Counted from the stretch's first letter, positions 16,580-25,868 are shown. The stretch: DNA of 64,000 bases from Amycolatopsis marina (GCF_900111885.1 NZ_FOKG01000001.1:1-64000); one strand, 5' to 3'. Notes: a model not told the origin generated them from the letters alone. Numbers and translations: made by a program.

Positions 16580-18259
16580 TCAGCCCTTGGTGACCGTGTG
16601 GAATCGTTCGTCGGTCAGCGGGCTGGGGACGAGCCCCTGAACGCCTTCCTTGACCGCAATCGCGGGCGGGGAGGACGTCAGCGGAACCGCGGGGACGAAC
16701 TTCGAGATCTTCACCGCGGCTTCCTCGTAGGCCGCCTTCTTGGCCTCGGGGTCGGTGACCTTCGCGTCGGCCTCGCTCAGAGCCGTGAAGATCTCCGGGT
16801 TGTCGAAGCCGAACTCGGCCTTCTCCCGGCCGAAGAACGTACCGATGAAGTTGCCCGGGTCACCGTAGTCACCGGTCCAGCCGAGCAGGTGGATGTCGTG
16901 CTTGCCGAGCTTCTGCACGTCGTCCTTGTAGCCACCGTTCCACGGCCGCGGGACGAGCTGGACCTTGATGCCTGCCGCCTTCAGGTCGTCGGAGACAGCG
17001 CCACCGATCTCCTGCGGGTTCGGCATGTACGGCCGGGTGACCTCGGTCGGGATGTAGAACTTCAGCGTGAGGTTCTCGGCACCGGCCTCGGCCAGCAACT
17101 GCTTGGCCTTGTCCGGGTCGTACTCGTGCTTCTCCACCGCGTCGGTGTAACCGTTCAGGTCCTTCGGGACGAACTGGTCGCGGGCGGTCGCACCCTCGGG
17201 CAGTTTGTTCTGCGCGAGCTGCTTCTTGTTGATCGCGTGCTCGATCGCCTTGCGGACGCGGACGTCCTTCAGCTTCGGGTTCCCCTCCTGGTTGATGCCC
17301 AGGTAGAGGATGTTGTTCACCGGGCGCACGAGCACCTGGGCACCCGAGTCACGCAGGCTCTGGTAGTCGGCCGGGTTCGGCAGGTCGTACCCGTCGATCG
17401 TGCCCGCGGCGAGCTCCTGCTTACGCGCGTTCTCGTCCGGGATGATCCGGAAGATCAACTTGGCGGTCTTGGCCTTCTCGCCCCAGTACTCCTCGTTGCG
17501 GACCAGGGTGATCGTGCCCTGCGACGGGTCGTAGCTCTCGAACTTGTACGCGCCGGTCCCGGTGGGGTGCTCGTTGGCGTACGCGGGATAGCTGAACGAG
17601 TCACCGCTCTGGGTGACCTCGTCGGCGTTGTACTGCTCCAGCGCTTCGGGGCTGGACATCGAGAACGCCGCCAGCCCGAACGCGTCCGGGAAGGCGCCCT
17701 TCGGCTCGTTGAGGTTCAGCACCGCGGTGGTCTCGTCGGTGGCCTCGCACGACTTGTACAGCGGGTCGCCGGTCGCGTCGCCCTCGTTCTTGGCGAAGCC
17801 GCCGAAGACGTCGCCGTAGTAGATCATCTGGCTCTGGGCGGCGGCACCGCTCATGTTGTGCCAGCGATCGAAGTTGAAGCAGACGGCCTCGGCGTTGAAC
17901 GGGGTGCCGTCGTGGAACTTCACCCCCTCGCGCAGGGTGAAGGTCCAGCTCGTGCCGTCCTCGTTCGGCACCCACTTGGTGGCCAGACCTGGGACGACCT
18001 CGGCGGAGCCCGGCTTGTAGCTCACCAGCGTGTCGTACATCTGCCGGATGACGCGGAAGGTCTCTCCGTCGTCGTTGAAGATCGGGTCGAAGTTCTTCGG
18101 ATTGCCCGCGGCACCGAAGACCAGCGTGTCGCCACCGGAGCCGTCGCCACCCGAGCCATCGCGCTCGGATTCGGCACAGGCGGACATCGAGACCGCGAGC
18201 GCGCCCGCAAGCCCGATCAGGGCGATGCGGCGCGTTCGAGCCACCCGCTTTTGGAGCAT
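16580..18259 (-). CDS. dppA: Peptide-binding lipoprotein (SBP family 5, DppA type)
   Basis: 559 aa. Lipoprotein signal with lipobox 'VSMSAC' and lipidated Cys28, then a Gly/Asp/Ser linker. Family 5 solute-binding fold, with 'PKNFDPIFND', 'PGLATKWVPNEDGTSWTFTL' and 'VKFHDGTPFNAEAV' as conserved signatures. Anchored outside the membrane; captures oligopeptides or related ligands for DppBCDF. Ribosome binding site AAGGGG at 7 nt. First gene of the operon; the 222 nt upstream hold its promoter. Confidence 0.93.
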   Translation of the reverse strand: MLQKRVARTRRIALIGLAGALAVSMSACAESERDGSGGDGSGGDTLVFGAAGNPKNFDPIFNDDGETFRVIRQMYDTLVSYKPGSAEVVPGLATKWVPNEDGTSWTFTLREGVKFHDGTPFNAEAVCFNFDRWHNMSGAAAQSQMIYYGDVFGGFAKNEGDATGDPLYKSCEATDETTAVLNLNEPKGAFPDAFGLAAFSMSSPEALEQYNADEVTQSGDSFSYPAYANEHPTGTGAYKFESYDPSQGTITLVRNEEYWGEKAKTAKLIFRIIPDENARKQELAAGTIDGYDLPNPADYQSLRDSGAQVLVRPVNNILYLGINQEGNPKLKDVRVRKAIEHAINKKQLAQNKLPEGATARDQFVPKDLNGYTDAVEKHEYDPDKAKQLLAEAGAENLTLKFYIPTEVTRPYMPNPQEIGGAVSDDLKAAGIKVQLVPRPWNGGYKDDVQKLGKHDIHLLGWTGDYGDPGNFIGTFFGREKAEFGFDNPEIFTALSEADAKVTDPEAKKAAYEEAAVKISKFVPAVPLTSSPPAIAVKEGVQGLVPSPLTDERFHTVTKG

Positions 18260-18481
18260 GTTGGCACCCCTTGAGACATGTGTCAGTTCGGACCGCGACC
18301 CCGCTCACGAAGCACGCGGCTATGTGGTGTGGTCGCAGACACTAGCCGTTATCGACCGCTCACTTAAGCACGCCAGGTTACGATCGCGCTACGCGCACCC
18401 GACCCTGAACTCGTACGGTCGGGAAATAACTACCGAACGTGTAGCGATACGTAGGCCGCTACTACTTTCGGCCGGGGCCCA
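18260..18481 (-). promoter_or_regulatory. Upstream region of dppA operon
   Basis: 222 nt between the kinase-like gene stop and dppA, the only place for the dpp promoter. An inverted repeat with 6-bp arms, GTAGCG at 18441-18446 and CGCTAC at 18457-18462, might be an operator. No clear -35/-10 pair is visible. Confidence 0.35.
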
Positions 18482-19051
18482 TTACTCCATTCGAAGGAAC
18501 AGCGGCGGCCAGCCATCGTCCACCTCGAACCAGCCTTTTTCGAAGGCCTGCCACTCCTCGAAGTGTCGTCTTGCTGACTCTCCGTCACGCCGAACGGCTC
18601 GCTCCAGCCGCTCTGCCGGACCGGGCAGGGTGAGCCGGCACAAACAGGAGAGGTGTGCGCGGACGGACGCGCGGCCTGCGGACATCCCCTCCAGTACGAG
18701 CACGTCGGGCACGTCGACGGCGACCCACTCGGCGAGCACCGGGACACCGTCCGGCCAGCGGGTGCGGCGGTACCGGCCAGGACGTCCCTCGGCGAGTTCG
18801 TGCAGCACACCTTCGGCGAGTCGGGGCCACCAGCTCACCGGGTCGTCCCAGGTGGCGAAGTCGTCGGTGGAAACGAGACCGACCGTGCGGCCTGCCCGCT
18901 CCAGCTCGGCGCGGACGGCTTGGGCCAGCGTCGACTTGCCGGAGCCGGACGGGCCGTCGACGGCGAGCAGGCGGACGTCGCCCAGCCGGGGTGGCTCGGC
19001 GAGCACGGCACGGACCACCGCGGTGGCGTCCGGATCGAGCAGATCCACCAC
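18482..19051 (-). CDS. Uridine kinase-like P-loop kinase
   Basis: 189 aa. Walker A 'AVDGPSGSGKSTLAQ' at about residues 30-44, then D-D-F at about 63-65, where uridine kinase-like proteins bind substrate, and a lid region rich in Arg ('RLERAVRRDGESARRHF'). Probable phosphotransferase of the uridine/nucleoside kinase superfamily; the substrate is not identifiable. GTG 19051 starts 9 nt after the recR stop, so it is likely co-transcribed with recR. Confidence 0.8.
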   Translation of the reverse strand: MVDLLDPDATAVVRAVLAEPPRLGDVRLLAVDGPSGSGKSTLAQAVRAELERAGRTVGLVSTDDFATWDDPVSWWPRLAEGVLHELAEGRPGRYRRTRWPDGVPVLAEWVAVDVPDVLVLEGMSAGRASVRAHLSCLCRLTLPGPAERLERAVRRDGESARRHFEEWQAFEKGWFEVDDGWPPLFLRME

Positions 19052-19060
19052 CGCGGGCCG

Positions 19061-19657
19061 TCAGAGCGTGCGGCGGCCGGAGAGCGCCCGGCCGAGGGTG
19101 AGCTCGTCGGCGAACTCGAGGTCGCCGCCCATCGGCAACCCGGAGGCCAGCCTGGTGACCGTGAGTCCTGGGAAGTCCCGCAGCATCCGCACCAGGTAGG
19201 TCGCGGTGGCCTCGCCCTCGGTGTTCGGGTCGGTCGCGATGATCACCTCGGTGACCTCCTCCGCGCCGATCCTGGCCAGCAGTTGCCGCATGCGCAGCTG
19301 GTCCGGCCCGATGCCGGAAAGTGGGTCGAGCGAGCCACCGAGCACGTGATAACGCCCGCGGAACTCACGGGTGCGCTCCACCGCGAGGACGTCCTTGGGC
19401 TCCTCGACGACACAGATGAGGCCGGGGTCGCGACGGAGGTCCCGGCAGATCCGGCACTGGACCTGCTCGGAGACGTTGCCGCAGATCTCGCAGAACTGCA
19501 CGCCCTCCTTGACCTTGCCGAGAATCTCCTGCAGCCGGGAGATGTCCGCCGGTTCGGTCGCCAACAGGTGGAAGGCGATGCGCTGGGCACTCTTCGGACC
19601 GACGCCGGGCAGACGCCCGAGTTCGTCGATGAGGTCCTGGACTACTCCTTCGTACAA
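19061..19657 (-). CDS. recR: Recombination protein RecR
   Basis: 198 aa, normal RecR length. Contains the N-terminal HhH ('[19 protein letters not shown]'), a C4 zinc finger (C-E-I-C-G-N-V-S...C-R-I-C), the Toprim domain ('[15 protein letters not shown]', '[18 protein letters not shown]') and the Walker-like C-terminus. Acts with RecF/RecO in gap repair by loading RecA. It begins with a TTG codon at 19657 (M-Y-E-G-V-V-Q-D-L matches the conserved RecR start), an unusual start codon. Confidence 0.97.
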   Translation of the reverse strand: MYEGVVQDLIDELGRLPGVGPKSAQRIAFHLLATEPADISRLQEILGKVKEGVQFCEICGNVSEQVQCRICRDLRRDPGLICVVEEPKDVLAVERTREFRGRYHVLGGSLDPLSGIGPDQLRMRQLLARIGAEEVTEVIIATDPNTEGEATATYLVRMLRDFPGLTVTRLASGLPMGGDLEFADELTLGRALSGRRTL

Positions 19658-19771
19658 GTCAGTGCCTGTCCAGTTCTACTGCTCGACGCCTTGCCGCCTC
19701 GGTATCGGCACCGCGTCAGCCGAGTTTCACTAATCACCACGACCTCGTAATCCACCGTTCCCAGACGCCGC

Positions 19772-20149
19772 TCAGTGGCCGGGCAGACCGAGGCTGCCGC
19801 CGAGACCGCCGAGATCCGGCATTCCGCCACCGCCGCCGAGGCCGCCCGCGAGCGGTCCCAGCTTCTCCTCGGTGAGCTTCTGCGCGCTCGCCATCCCGTC
19901 CCGAACCGCGGCCACGACGAGATCCGCCAGGGTCTCGGTGTCCTCGGGGTCGACGACCTTGGGGTCGATCGTGAGGTCCTTCAGCTCCATGCCGCCGGAC
20001 ACGGTCGCGGTCACGAGCCCGCCGCCCGCCGTGCCGGTCACCTCGGTCTCGGCGAGTTCCTGCTGCGCCGTGACCAGCTGCTCCTGCATCTTCTGGGCCT
20101 GCTGCAGGATCTGCTGCATGTCGGGCATTCCGCCGCCGGGTTGCACCAT
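19772..20149 (-). CDS. YbaB/EbfC nucleoid-associated protein
   Basis: 125 aa. YbaB/EbfC family: the helix '[22 protein letters not shown]', the strand '[20 protein letters not shown]' and a Gly-rich C-terminal tail. Forms a tweezer-like dimer that binds DNA. The ybaB-recR pair is a conserved bacterial gene neighbourhood, and with dnaX close by it matches the usual dnaX-ybaB-recR block, here split by the amidase gene. Confidence 0.93.
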   Translation of the reverse strand: MVQPGGGMPDMQQILQQAQKMQEQLVTAQQELAETEVTGTAGGGLVTATVSGGMELKDLTIDPKVVDPEDTETLADLVVAAVRDGMASAQKLTEEKLGPLAGGLGGGGGMPDLGGLGGSLGLPGH

Positions 20150-20204
20150 GATGTCGGCTTCCGATCGTTGACTCGCCAGTACCGCCTACAAGACTAGTCG
20201 TACC

Positions 20205-21044
20205 GTGTCCGGCATGTGGGGTCGCGGCGTACTGGTGGCGGTGCTCGGCTCGGTCCTGCTCGCGGCCTGCGGAGCGGAGTCGGCCGGTACCGCGCCGACG
20301 CCCGCCCCCACCAGCACCGAGTCGTCCGGCGAGAGCGCACGCCCGACGACCATGTCCCCGACCACGACTACGACCACGTCCGTCCGGAAGCCACCAGCGT
20401 CCGTGGTCGTGCTGGATCCAGGGCACAACGGCGGCAACGCGGTCGCGCCCGGCGAGATCAACCGGAAGGTTCCCGCGGGCCGGGACAGGACGAAGGCCTG
20501 CAACACCACCGGAACTTCCACCGACGAGGGGTTCGGCGAGCACGCCTTCAACTTCGACGTCGCGCAGCGGGTGGGTGACATTCTCACCGCGCGAGGTGTG
20601 CGAGTGATCTTCACCCGGGACAACGACACGGGAGTCGGCCCGTGTGTCGACGAGCGGGCCCGGATCGGCAACGACAACGCCGCCGACGCGGTCGTCTCCA
20701 TCCACGCCGACGGTGCCACCGCGCCCGGCGCGCGGGGCTTTCACATCGCCTACTCGGCGCCGCCACTGAACCAGGCGCAGGAGCGGCCGACGCGCACGCT
20801 GGCGCGCGACCTGCGGGACGGCTTGCGCGCGGCGGGGTTCCCGCTGTCGAACTACGTCGGCGAGGACGGGTTCTCCCCGCGCGACGACCTCGGCGGGATG
20901 AACCTGTCGACCCGGCCGTCGGTGCTGGTCGAGTGCGGGAACATGCGCGACACGGGCGAGGCCGCGGCGATGTCCACACCGGACGGACGGCAGCGCTACG
21001 CCGCCGCGATCGCCGAGGGAATCACGACCTACCTGGTCGGCTAG
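20205..21044 (+). CDS. N-acetylmuramoyl-L-alanine amidase (Amidase_3), lipoprotein
   Basis: 279 aa. Lipobox 'VLLAAC' with Cys about 22, a Thr/Ser/Pro linker to about 65, then a zinc amidase domain: D-P-G-H-N-G-G (first Zn His), E-H-A-F-N (Zn Glu), S-I-H-A-D-G (second Zn His) and catalytic Glu in 'VLVECGNM'. Cleaves the bond between MurNAc and the stem peptide in cell-wall turnover. Resembles mycobacterial Rv3717, which lies in the same recR-ybaB-dnaX neighbourhood. GTG 20205 or ATG 20214 is the start. Divergent from ybaB. Confidence 0.9.
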   Translation: MSGMWGRGVLVAVLGSVLLAACGAESAGTAPTPAPTSTESSGESARPTTMSPTTTTTTSVRKPPASVVVLDPGHNGGNAVAPGEINRKVPAGRDRTKACNTTGTSTDEGFGEHAFNFDVAQRVGDILTARGVRVIFTRDNDTGVGPCVDERARIGNDNAADAVVSIHADGATAPGARGFHIAYSAPPLNQAQERPTRTLARDLRDGLRAAGFPLSNYVGEDGFSPRDDLGGMNLSTRPSVLVECGNMRDTGEAAAMSTPDGRQRYAAAIAEGITTYLVG

Positions 21045-21057
21045 TGCCGAGATTCAG

Positions 21058-21118
21058 GCGCGGTTGGCTGCGGTTGACAACGTAAATGATCTTGCTTGGG
21101 GGTACTTGCAGGCGCTCC
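21058..21118 (+). repeat. Dispersed ~60-bp element, copy A
   Basis: Lies between the convergent amidase and dnaX 3' ends. It matches two other copies at 34713-34773 (opposite orientation) and 34797-34855. All three share a 5' GCGGTTGG-like block, a variable centre, then GATCTTGCTTGG and TACTTGCAG, ending in CTCC. No ORF. No mobile-element gene is nearby. Confidence 0.85.
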
Positions 21119-21136
21119 AAGGGAGTGCGGGAGGGC

Positions 21137-23215
21137 TCATTCCAGGGGGCGGGCACCGAGGTGCTCGGAGAGGAGTTTGTGGGCCTTCTCGTCCGGGTCG
21201 TCGGGGGACGTGGCGCCGGTGTCGGGAGCGTGGATGACATCGGCGGGGGCGGGGCCCGCGTCGTCGATCACGTCGTCCTCGTCCTCGGGCTCCGGCGGGA
21301 GCGGGATGTCCGGCTCCGACTGTGCCGGTGCGGGCCGGGCCGGCTGCTCCGGTGCGGCCGACGCGGACGGCCTGGCGTAGGACCGCTGTGCCTGCTGCTG
21401 CTGTTGCTGCTGCCGGGGCGTCTCCTGCTGCGTGGACTCCCCCGGCTGGGCGGGCCGCTGCGGCTGCTGGGTTCCTCGCGCGGGCGCGGCCTGCCGGGAC
21501 CGCGCACCCGACGCCGGACTCGCGCCGCCGTGCACGCACTGCACGTGCCAGCTTCCGCCGAGCACGTCGTGCAGCGCCGTCGCGATCTTCTCGGAGTTGT
21601 GCTGTTCGGCCAGCCTGCGGGCGAGCGGGGCCGCACTGTGGGTCAGCACCACCGTCGACCCGTCGACGCTCTGCACGGTCGCCTGGGTGAGCATGGCCTC
21701 GGTGCTGCGCCCGCCGGGGATCTTGCGGATGGCGGCGAGCAGTTCCGGCCACACGCGCCGCACGGCGGCGGCATCCAGGCTGCCCGAGTCACCGGCGCCG
21801 GGCTCAGCCAGAGCTTCCGGCTGTGCCTGGCTCGGCTCGGGAGCGGCAGCAGGGGGCGCGGGCTCCTGCGGGGCGGGCTGCCGGGACGGCGGCTCCTGGG
21901 AAACGGGCGGCGCCTGCGCTTCGGCAGCCTGACCTGCCGGTCGCTGCGACGGTCGCGAGAACCGCGCGTCCGGAGCGGGAGCCGGCGCCTGGGGCGCAGC
22001 GGGGCTCGACGCTGCGGGGCTCGGCGCCGCGGCCTGTGGAGCGGTTCCCGCCGCCGCGGTAGCCCGGCGTTCCAGGCGTTCGAGCCGCTGCAGCAGTGCT
22101 TCCTCGCTGTCGGCAGCCGACGGCAACAGCATGCGGGCGCAGAGCAGTTCCAGCAGCAGCCGGGGCGCGGTCGCCCCGCGCATCTCCAGCAGACCGTTGT
22201 GCACGATCTCCGCGTACCGCGACAGGGTGGCGGGCCCGATGCGCTCGGCCTGCGCGGCCATCCGGTTGAGTTCGTCCTCCGGCGCGGCGACCATGCCGAG
22301 ACGGGCCGCGTCGGGCACGGCACGCAACAGCACGAGGTCGCGCAGCCGGTCGAGCAGGTCGGCGGCGAAGCGGCGCGGATCGTGTCCCGCCTCGGTCAGC
22401 TTCTCCACGGTGCCGAAGACGGCGTTGGCGTCGTCGGCGGACAGGCCGTCGACCATGTCGTCGATCAGGGCGACGTCGGTGACGCCGAGCAGGGAGACCG
22501 CGCGGTCGTAGGTGACGCCTTCGGGCCCCGCGCCCGCCAGCAACTGGTCGAGCACCGACTGTGTGTCTCGCGCCGAGCCGCCACCCGCCCGGACGACAAG
22601 CGGGAACACGGCGGGCTCGACCGGGATGCCCTCGGCCGCGACGTTGCGTTCCAGCAGTTCCCGCATGGAACTCGGCGGGATCAGCCGGAACGGGTAGTGG
22701 TGGGTCCGTGAGCGGATGGTGGTGAGCACCTTGTCCGGCTCGGTGGTGGCGAAGATGAAGATCAGGTGTTCCGGCGGCTCTTCCACGATCTTGAGCAGGG
22801 CGTTGAAGCCCTGCGTGGTGACCATGTGCGCCTCGTCGATGATGAACACGCGGTAGCGCGACTCGGCAGGCGCGTAGAAGGCGCGGTCGCGCAGTTCGCG
22901 GGCGTCGTCCACGCCGCCGTGACTGGCGGCGTCCAGTTCGGTGACGTCCACACTGCCGGGCCCCTCCGGGGCGAGCGCGACGCAGGAGTTGCACACACCG
23001 CAGGGATCGGGCGTCGGACCTTCGACACAGTTCAGCGACCGCGCCATGATGCGGGCGCTGGACGTCTTGCCACACCCGCGCGGCCCGGAGAACAGGTACG
23101 CGTGGTTGATCCGCCCGGACGCCAGCGCGGTGCGCAAAGGCTCGGTGACGTGCTCCTGGCCCACGACCTCGGCGAAGGTAGCCGGACGGTACTTGCGGTA
23201 CAGCGCTAATGCCAC
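21137..23215 (-). CDS. dnaX: DNA polymerase III subunit gamma/tau
   Basis: 692 aa from GTG 23215. Clamp-loader ATPase: 'ALYRKYRPATFAEVVGQ', Walker A 'GPRGCGKTSSARI' (about 45), zinc module C...C-G-V-C-N-S-C, Walker B D-E-A-H, sensor 'ATTEPDKV', 'GGSARDTQSVLDQL' arginine-finger region. After about residue 370 comes a Pro/Ala/Gln-rich segment, a conserved C-terminal fold around 'VRRVWPELLAAIRKIPGG', another Gln-rich stretch and an end 'KAHKLLSEHLGARPLE'. Loads the beta clamp at the fork. I see no obvious frameshift signal for a separate gamma form. Confidence 0.96.
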   Translation of the reverse strand: MALALYRKYRPATFAEVVGQEHVTEPLRTALASGRINHAYLFSGPRGCGKTSSARIMARSLNCVEGPTPDPCGVCNSCVALAPEGPGSVDVTELDAASHGGVDDARELRDRAFYAPAESRYRVFIIDEAHMVTTQGFNALLKIVEEPPEHLIFIFATTEPDKVLTTIRSRTHHYPFRLIPPSSMRELLERNVAAEGIPVEPAVFPLVVRAGGGSARDTQSVLDQLLAGAGPEGVTYDRAVSLLGVTDVALIDDMVDGLSADDANAVFGTVEKLTEAGHDPRRFAADLLDRLRDLVLLRAVPDAARLGMVAAPEDELNRMAAQAERIGPATLSRYAEIVHNGLLEMRGATAPRLLLELLCARMLLPSAADSEEALLQRLERLERRATAAAGTAPQAAAPSPAASSPAAPQAPAPAPDARFSRPSQRPAGQAAEAQAPPVSQEPPSRQPAPQEPAPPAAAPEPSQAQPEALAEPGAGDSGSLDAAAVRRVWPELLAAIRKIPGGRSTEAMLTQATVQSVDGSTVVLTHSAAPLARRLAEQHNSEKIATALHDVLGGSWHVQCVHGGASPASGARSRQAAPARGTQQPQRPAQPGESTQQETPRQQQQQQQAQRSYARPSASAAPEQPARPAPAQSEPDIPLPPEPEDEDDVIDDAGPAPADVIHAPDTGATSPDDPDEKAHKLLSEHLGARPLE

Positions 23216-23312
23216 GCCGCGAGAGTACCGGCCGCCCACGACACCGCCGGACTACCCCGATGTGGCACCTGGGTACTGAAATCTCGCGGCGCCGCGATGC
23301 GGGCGGCGATTG

Positions 23313-23678
23313 TCACTGTGGACCGGCGCGGAACCTGTCGAGCATCCGGCGCTCCCGCTTCGTCGGTCGTCCCGCGCCTCGATCTCGGAGGGCGAAGGGG
23401 GCCGCGTCGTCCGAGGGCGGGGCGGGGGTCCGGTCGATGAAGCAGGTGGCTGCGTCGGCAGGGCCAACTCGCTTCTGAATCACCCGTACGACCTCGACGA
23501 CTCGGCTCGCTCCTCCGACGCGGGTGCGCACCTCGTCGCCGGGGGTCACCGACGTCGCGGGTTTGGCCGGGCGGTTGTTGACGCGCACGTGTCCGCCTCG
23601 GCAGGCCGCGGCGGCGTCCGAGCGTGTCTTGGTCAGCCGGACCGCCCACAACCAGCGATCCACACGGGTGGATTCCAT
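23313..23678 (-). CDS. S4-domain RNA-binding protein (Hsp15-like)
   Basis: 121 aa from ATG 23678. N-terminal S4 domain: 'RVDRWLWAVRLTKTRSDAA', 'VRVNNRPAKPATSVTPGDEV', followed by a basic tail 'GRPTKRERRMLDRFR'. This matches the Hsp15/YrfH group, which recycles stalled 50S subunits carrying peptidyl-tRNA. Lies between dnaX and the SRP RNA gene on the same strand. Confidence 0.88.
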   Translation of the reverse strand: MESTRVDRWLWAVRLTKTRSDAAAACRGGHVRVNNRPAKPATSVTPGDEVRTRVGGASRVVEVVRVIQKRVGPADAATCFIDRTPAPPSDDAAPFALRDRGAGRPTKRERRMLDRFRAGPQ

Positions 23679-23772
23679 GGACCCATGATTACTGGTGGAC
23701 CGCCACCGCGGTTCGGCGTTCCCGGCACGGCGGTGTCGGCATCGACGATCATCGCGCTGCCAGCACACAAAA

Positions 23773-23861
23773 GGGGACCCCGCGCACCCGTCAGAGCCTG
23801 CTTATCCTTGCTGCCTTCCGGCCCTGGGGAGGTTCACAGGGTGGACGCCGCGCGGGGTCCG
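23773..23861 (-). ncRNA. ffs: Bacterial small SRP RNA (4.5S RNA)
   Basis: About 89 nt. The minus strand reads the universal SRP domain IV core: GGCCGGAAGGCAGCAAGG around 23806-23823, with the GGAA tetraloop and the asymmetric internal loop. It is flanked by pairing arms GCGCGGGGTCC (plus 23850-23860) and its complement near 23775-23785. A T-rich run follows the 3' arm on the minus strand, as at an intrinsic terminator. Partner of Ffh in co-translational targeting. Its position beside dnaX matches other Actinobacteria. Confidence 0.93.
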
Positions 23862-23867
23862 TGGTCC

Positions 23868-23873
23868 AGTGTA
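23868..23873 (-). promoter_or_regulatory. Probable -10 element of the SRP RNA gene
   Basis: TACACT on the minus strand, 7 nt before the predicted RNA 5' end. It fits the TAnnnT consensus. No good -35 hexamer is seen at 17 nt. Confidence 0.5.
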
Positions 23874-23942
23874 CTCACGGCTCCCCGCTCACGAGGGCGG
23901 GGGACGTACGCGGTGGGCCACAAGGAAGAACGCGGCCCGCGC

Positions 23943-25484
23943 TCATCGGTGCACGGTGGCCGCGCTACCGGTGTAGGTCTCCCGCAGCACGCGCTTGAGC
24001 AGCTTCCCCGTGGCGTTGCGCGGCAGCGCGTCGGTGAACTCCACCCGCCGCGGGCACTTGAAGTGGGCCAGTTGCCGCCTGGCGAACTCGGTCAGCTCGT
24101 CGGGGTCCACGGTGTCGGCCGCGGGTACGACCACCGCGAGCACGGTTTCGCCCCACCTCTCGTCAGGCACTCCCACCACGGCGACATCCGCCACCCCGGG
24201 GTGACGGTGCAGCACCTGCTCGACCTCGATGGGATACACGTTCTCGCCACCGGAAATGATCATGTCCTTCTTCCGGTCGACCAGCTTGACAAAGCCGTCG
24301 GCGTCGGCCACACCGAGATCACCGGAGTGGAACCAGCCACCCCGCATGGCCTCGGCCGTCTCCTCCGGTTTGCCCCAGTAGCCCGCGAACACAGTCGGCC
24401 CGCGCAGGACCAGTTCGCCGACCTCACCCGGCGCGACGTCACGGTCGTCGGCGTCGACGAGCCGCGCATCGACGTGCATGAACGGGCGCCCGACCGATCC
24501 GGCGTGCGAAACGACGAACTGGCTCTCCAGGTACAGCGCGGCCGGGGAGAGTTCGGTCATCCCGAAGCCCTCCATGAACGTCCAGCCGAGACCGGTGAAG
24601 TACTCGATCACCGGCAACGGGCACGGCGCGCCGCCGCAGAGCGCCCAGCGGAGCGCGGAGAGGTCGAACCGGGCGAGGTCGGGCACCTTCGTCAGCGCCG
24701 CCCACATCGCCGGAACCATGAACTGGGTGGTGACCCGCTCCTCGGCCATCAACCGCAGCGCCTGCTCCGGATCGAAACCGCGCGGCACCACCACCGTGCC
24801 ACCCGCGTAGAGCACCGGGAGCGCGGAGAGCCCGAGCGCGCCGATGTGGAACAGCGGCGCGACGGCAAGTGTGGTGTCCGTACCGGAGATGCCCTTGCCC
24901 GCCGTGAGCAGGTTGACTGCGTTCCACAGCATGTTGTCGTGGGTGAGCATCGCGCCCTTGGGCCTGCCTGTGGTGCCCGAGGTGTACATGATCACGCACA
25001 CGTCGTCACCACGGACGGCGTTCGGCGGCCTGCTGCCCTCGTTGCCCTGGATCAGCTCGTCTAGTCCGGCCCCCGCATCACCGATCGCCAGCGTGTGCGC
25101 GACCCGGTGCCCAACCCGGCTCAGCGCGGCCTCGGCGGTCTCGCGGTAGCCGGCGGACACGGCCAGTGCGATCGCGCCAGAGTCCTCGAGCACGTAGGCG
25201 ACCTCCGCAGCGGCCAGTCGGGTGTTGACCGGGACGGTGATCGCACCGAGGCGAGCCGTGGCGAACAGGAGCTCGAGGTACTCCGCCGAGTTGTCGGCCA
25301 GCAGCGCCACCCGATCACCCTGCCGGATGCCGAGACCGTGCAGGCCCTCCGCGGCCGCGGCCACCCTGTGCTCCAGCTCGGCGTACGTCTCTCGCCGCCC
25401 GGTCGCGACATCGACCAGTGCCGTCGTCGCGGGGGCGCGCTGCGCCCTGCGAGTGATCCAGTCACCAATGCCGGCGTTCCTCAT
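23943..25484 (-). CDS. Acyl-CoA synthetase (AMP-dependent, FadD-like)
   Basis: 513 aa, single-domain ANL enzyme. P-loop 'YTSGTTGRPKGAMLTH' (about 165), 'GFGMTELSPAAL', 'YWGKPEETAEAM', 'HSGDLGVADADGF', 'LVDRKKDMIISGGENVYPIEVE' and the catalytic Lys in 'ATGKLLKR'. Activates a carboxylic acid as acyl-AMP, then forms the CoA thioester; likely medium/long-chain fatty or aryl acids. Strong ribosome binding site GGGAGGAG at 7 nt before ATG 25484. A TetR-type palindrome (25513-25524) sits 29 nt upstream. Confidence 0.9.
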   Translation of the reverse strand: MRNAGIGDWITRRAQRAPATTALVDVATGRRETYAELEHRVAAAAEGLHGLGIRQGDRVALLADNSAEYLELLFATARLGAITVPVNTRLAAAEVAYVLEDSGAIALAVSAGYRETAEAALSRVGHRVAHTLAIGDAGAGLDELIQGNEGSRPPNAVRGDDVCVIMYTSGTTGRPKGAMLTHDNMLWNAVNLLTAGKGISGTDTTLAVAPLFHIGALGLSALPVLYAGGTVVVPRGFDPEQALRLMAEERVTTQFMVPAMWAALTKVPDLARFDLSALRWALCGGAPCPLPVIEYFTGLGWTFMEGFGMTELSPAALYLESQFVVSHAGSVGRPFMHVDARLVDADDRDVAPGEVGELVLRGPTVFAGYWGKPEETAEAMRGGWFHSGDLGVADADGFVKLVDRKKDMIISGGENVYPIEVEQVLHRHPGVADVAVVGVPDERWGETVLAVVVPAADTVDPDELTEFARRQLAHFKCPRRVEFTDALPRNATGKLLKRVLRETYTGSAATVHR

Positions 25485-25512
25485 CGGACGCTCCTCCCGG
25501 ATTCACCAAGTA

Positions 25513-25524
25513 GACCGTACGGTC
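25513..25524. promoter_or_regulatory. TetR-type palindromic operator upstream of fadD-like gene
   Basis: GACCGTACGGTC is a perfect 12-bp palindrome, with a further GGTC half-site right after it. It lies in the promoter region of the acyl-CoA synthetase. Palindromes of this CCGTACGG type are usual for TetR-family repressors of fatty-acid or secondary catabolism genes. No tetR gene is adjacent, so a distant regulator is inferred. Confidence 0.6.
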
Positions 25525-25616
25525 GGTCAGTACTTGGTCACAAGATTCTCCGGGGAAGACGTTACGACCCCACTGTGTTCCTTGTCACTGCCCGAATACG
25601 GGCGCGCTCACCCGGA

Positions 25617-25868
25617 CTAGGCCGGGAGATCGAACTGCCCGGCTTTCACCGCCTCGAGAAACGCGTTCCACTCGCCTGCGTCGAAGACGAAGACCGGACT
25701 CTCCGCAAGCTTTGTGTCCCGTACCCCGACCAGATCGGAGCGAAGGTTCACCTCGACGCAGTTGCCGCCATTGGGCTCGCTGGCGAAGGACTTCTGCCAG
25801 GTCGACGCATCGAAGAGGTCCACCGCCACCATCGGGTCATAATCGGCCTGACCTTCGTAATCGGCCAT
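25617..25868 (-). CDS. DUF397 domain protein
   Basis: 83 aa. DUF397 signature: 'STWQKSFASEPNGGNCVEV', 'VGVRDTK' and a C-terminal 'FDAGEWNAFLEAVKAGQFD'. ATG 25868 has GGAGGG 7 nt upstream. These small proteins occur next to Scr1-type XRE regulators in actinomycetes and probably work with them in developmental or antibiotic regulation. An XRE gene of that type lies 1.3 kb upstream on the same strand (27173-28030). Confidence 0.9.
   Translation of the reverse strand: MADYEGQADYDPMVAVDLFDASTWQKSFASEPNGGNCVEVNLRSDLVGVRDTKLAESPVFVFDAGEWNAFLEAVKAGQFDLPA

Noticed and set aside
16577..18274. Plus-strand open frame of about 565 codons opposite dppA
   Set aside because: Antisense shadow. The minus-strand frame has a lipobox and family 5 binding-protein motifs; the plus-strand translation is repetitive Val/Leu/Arg without any domain.
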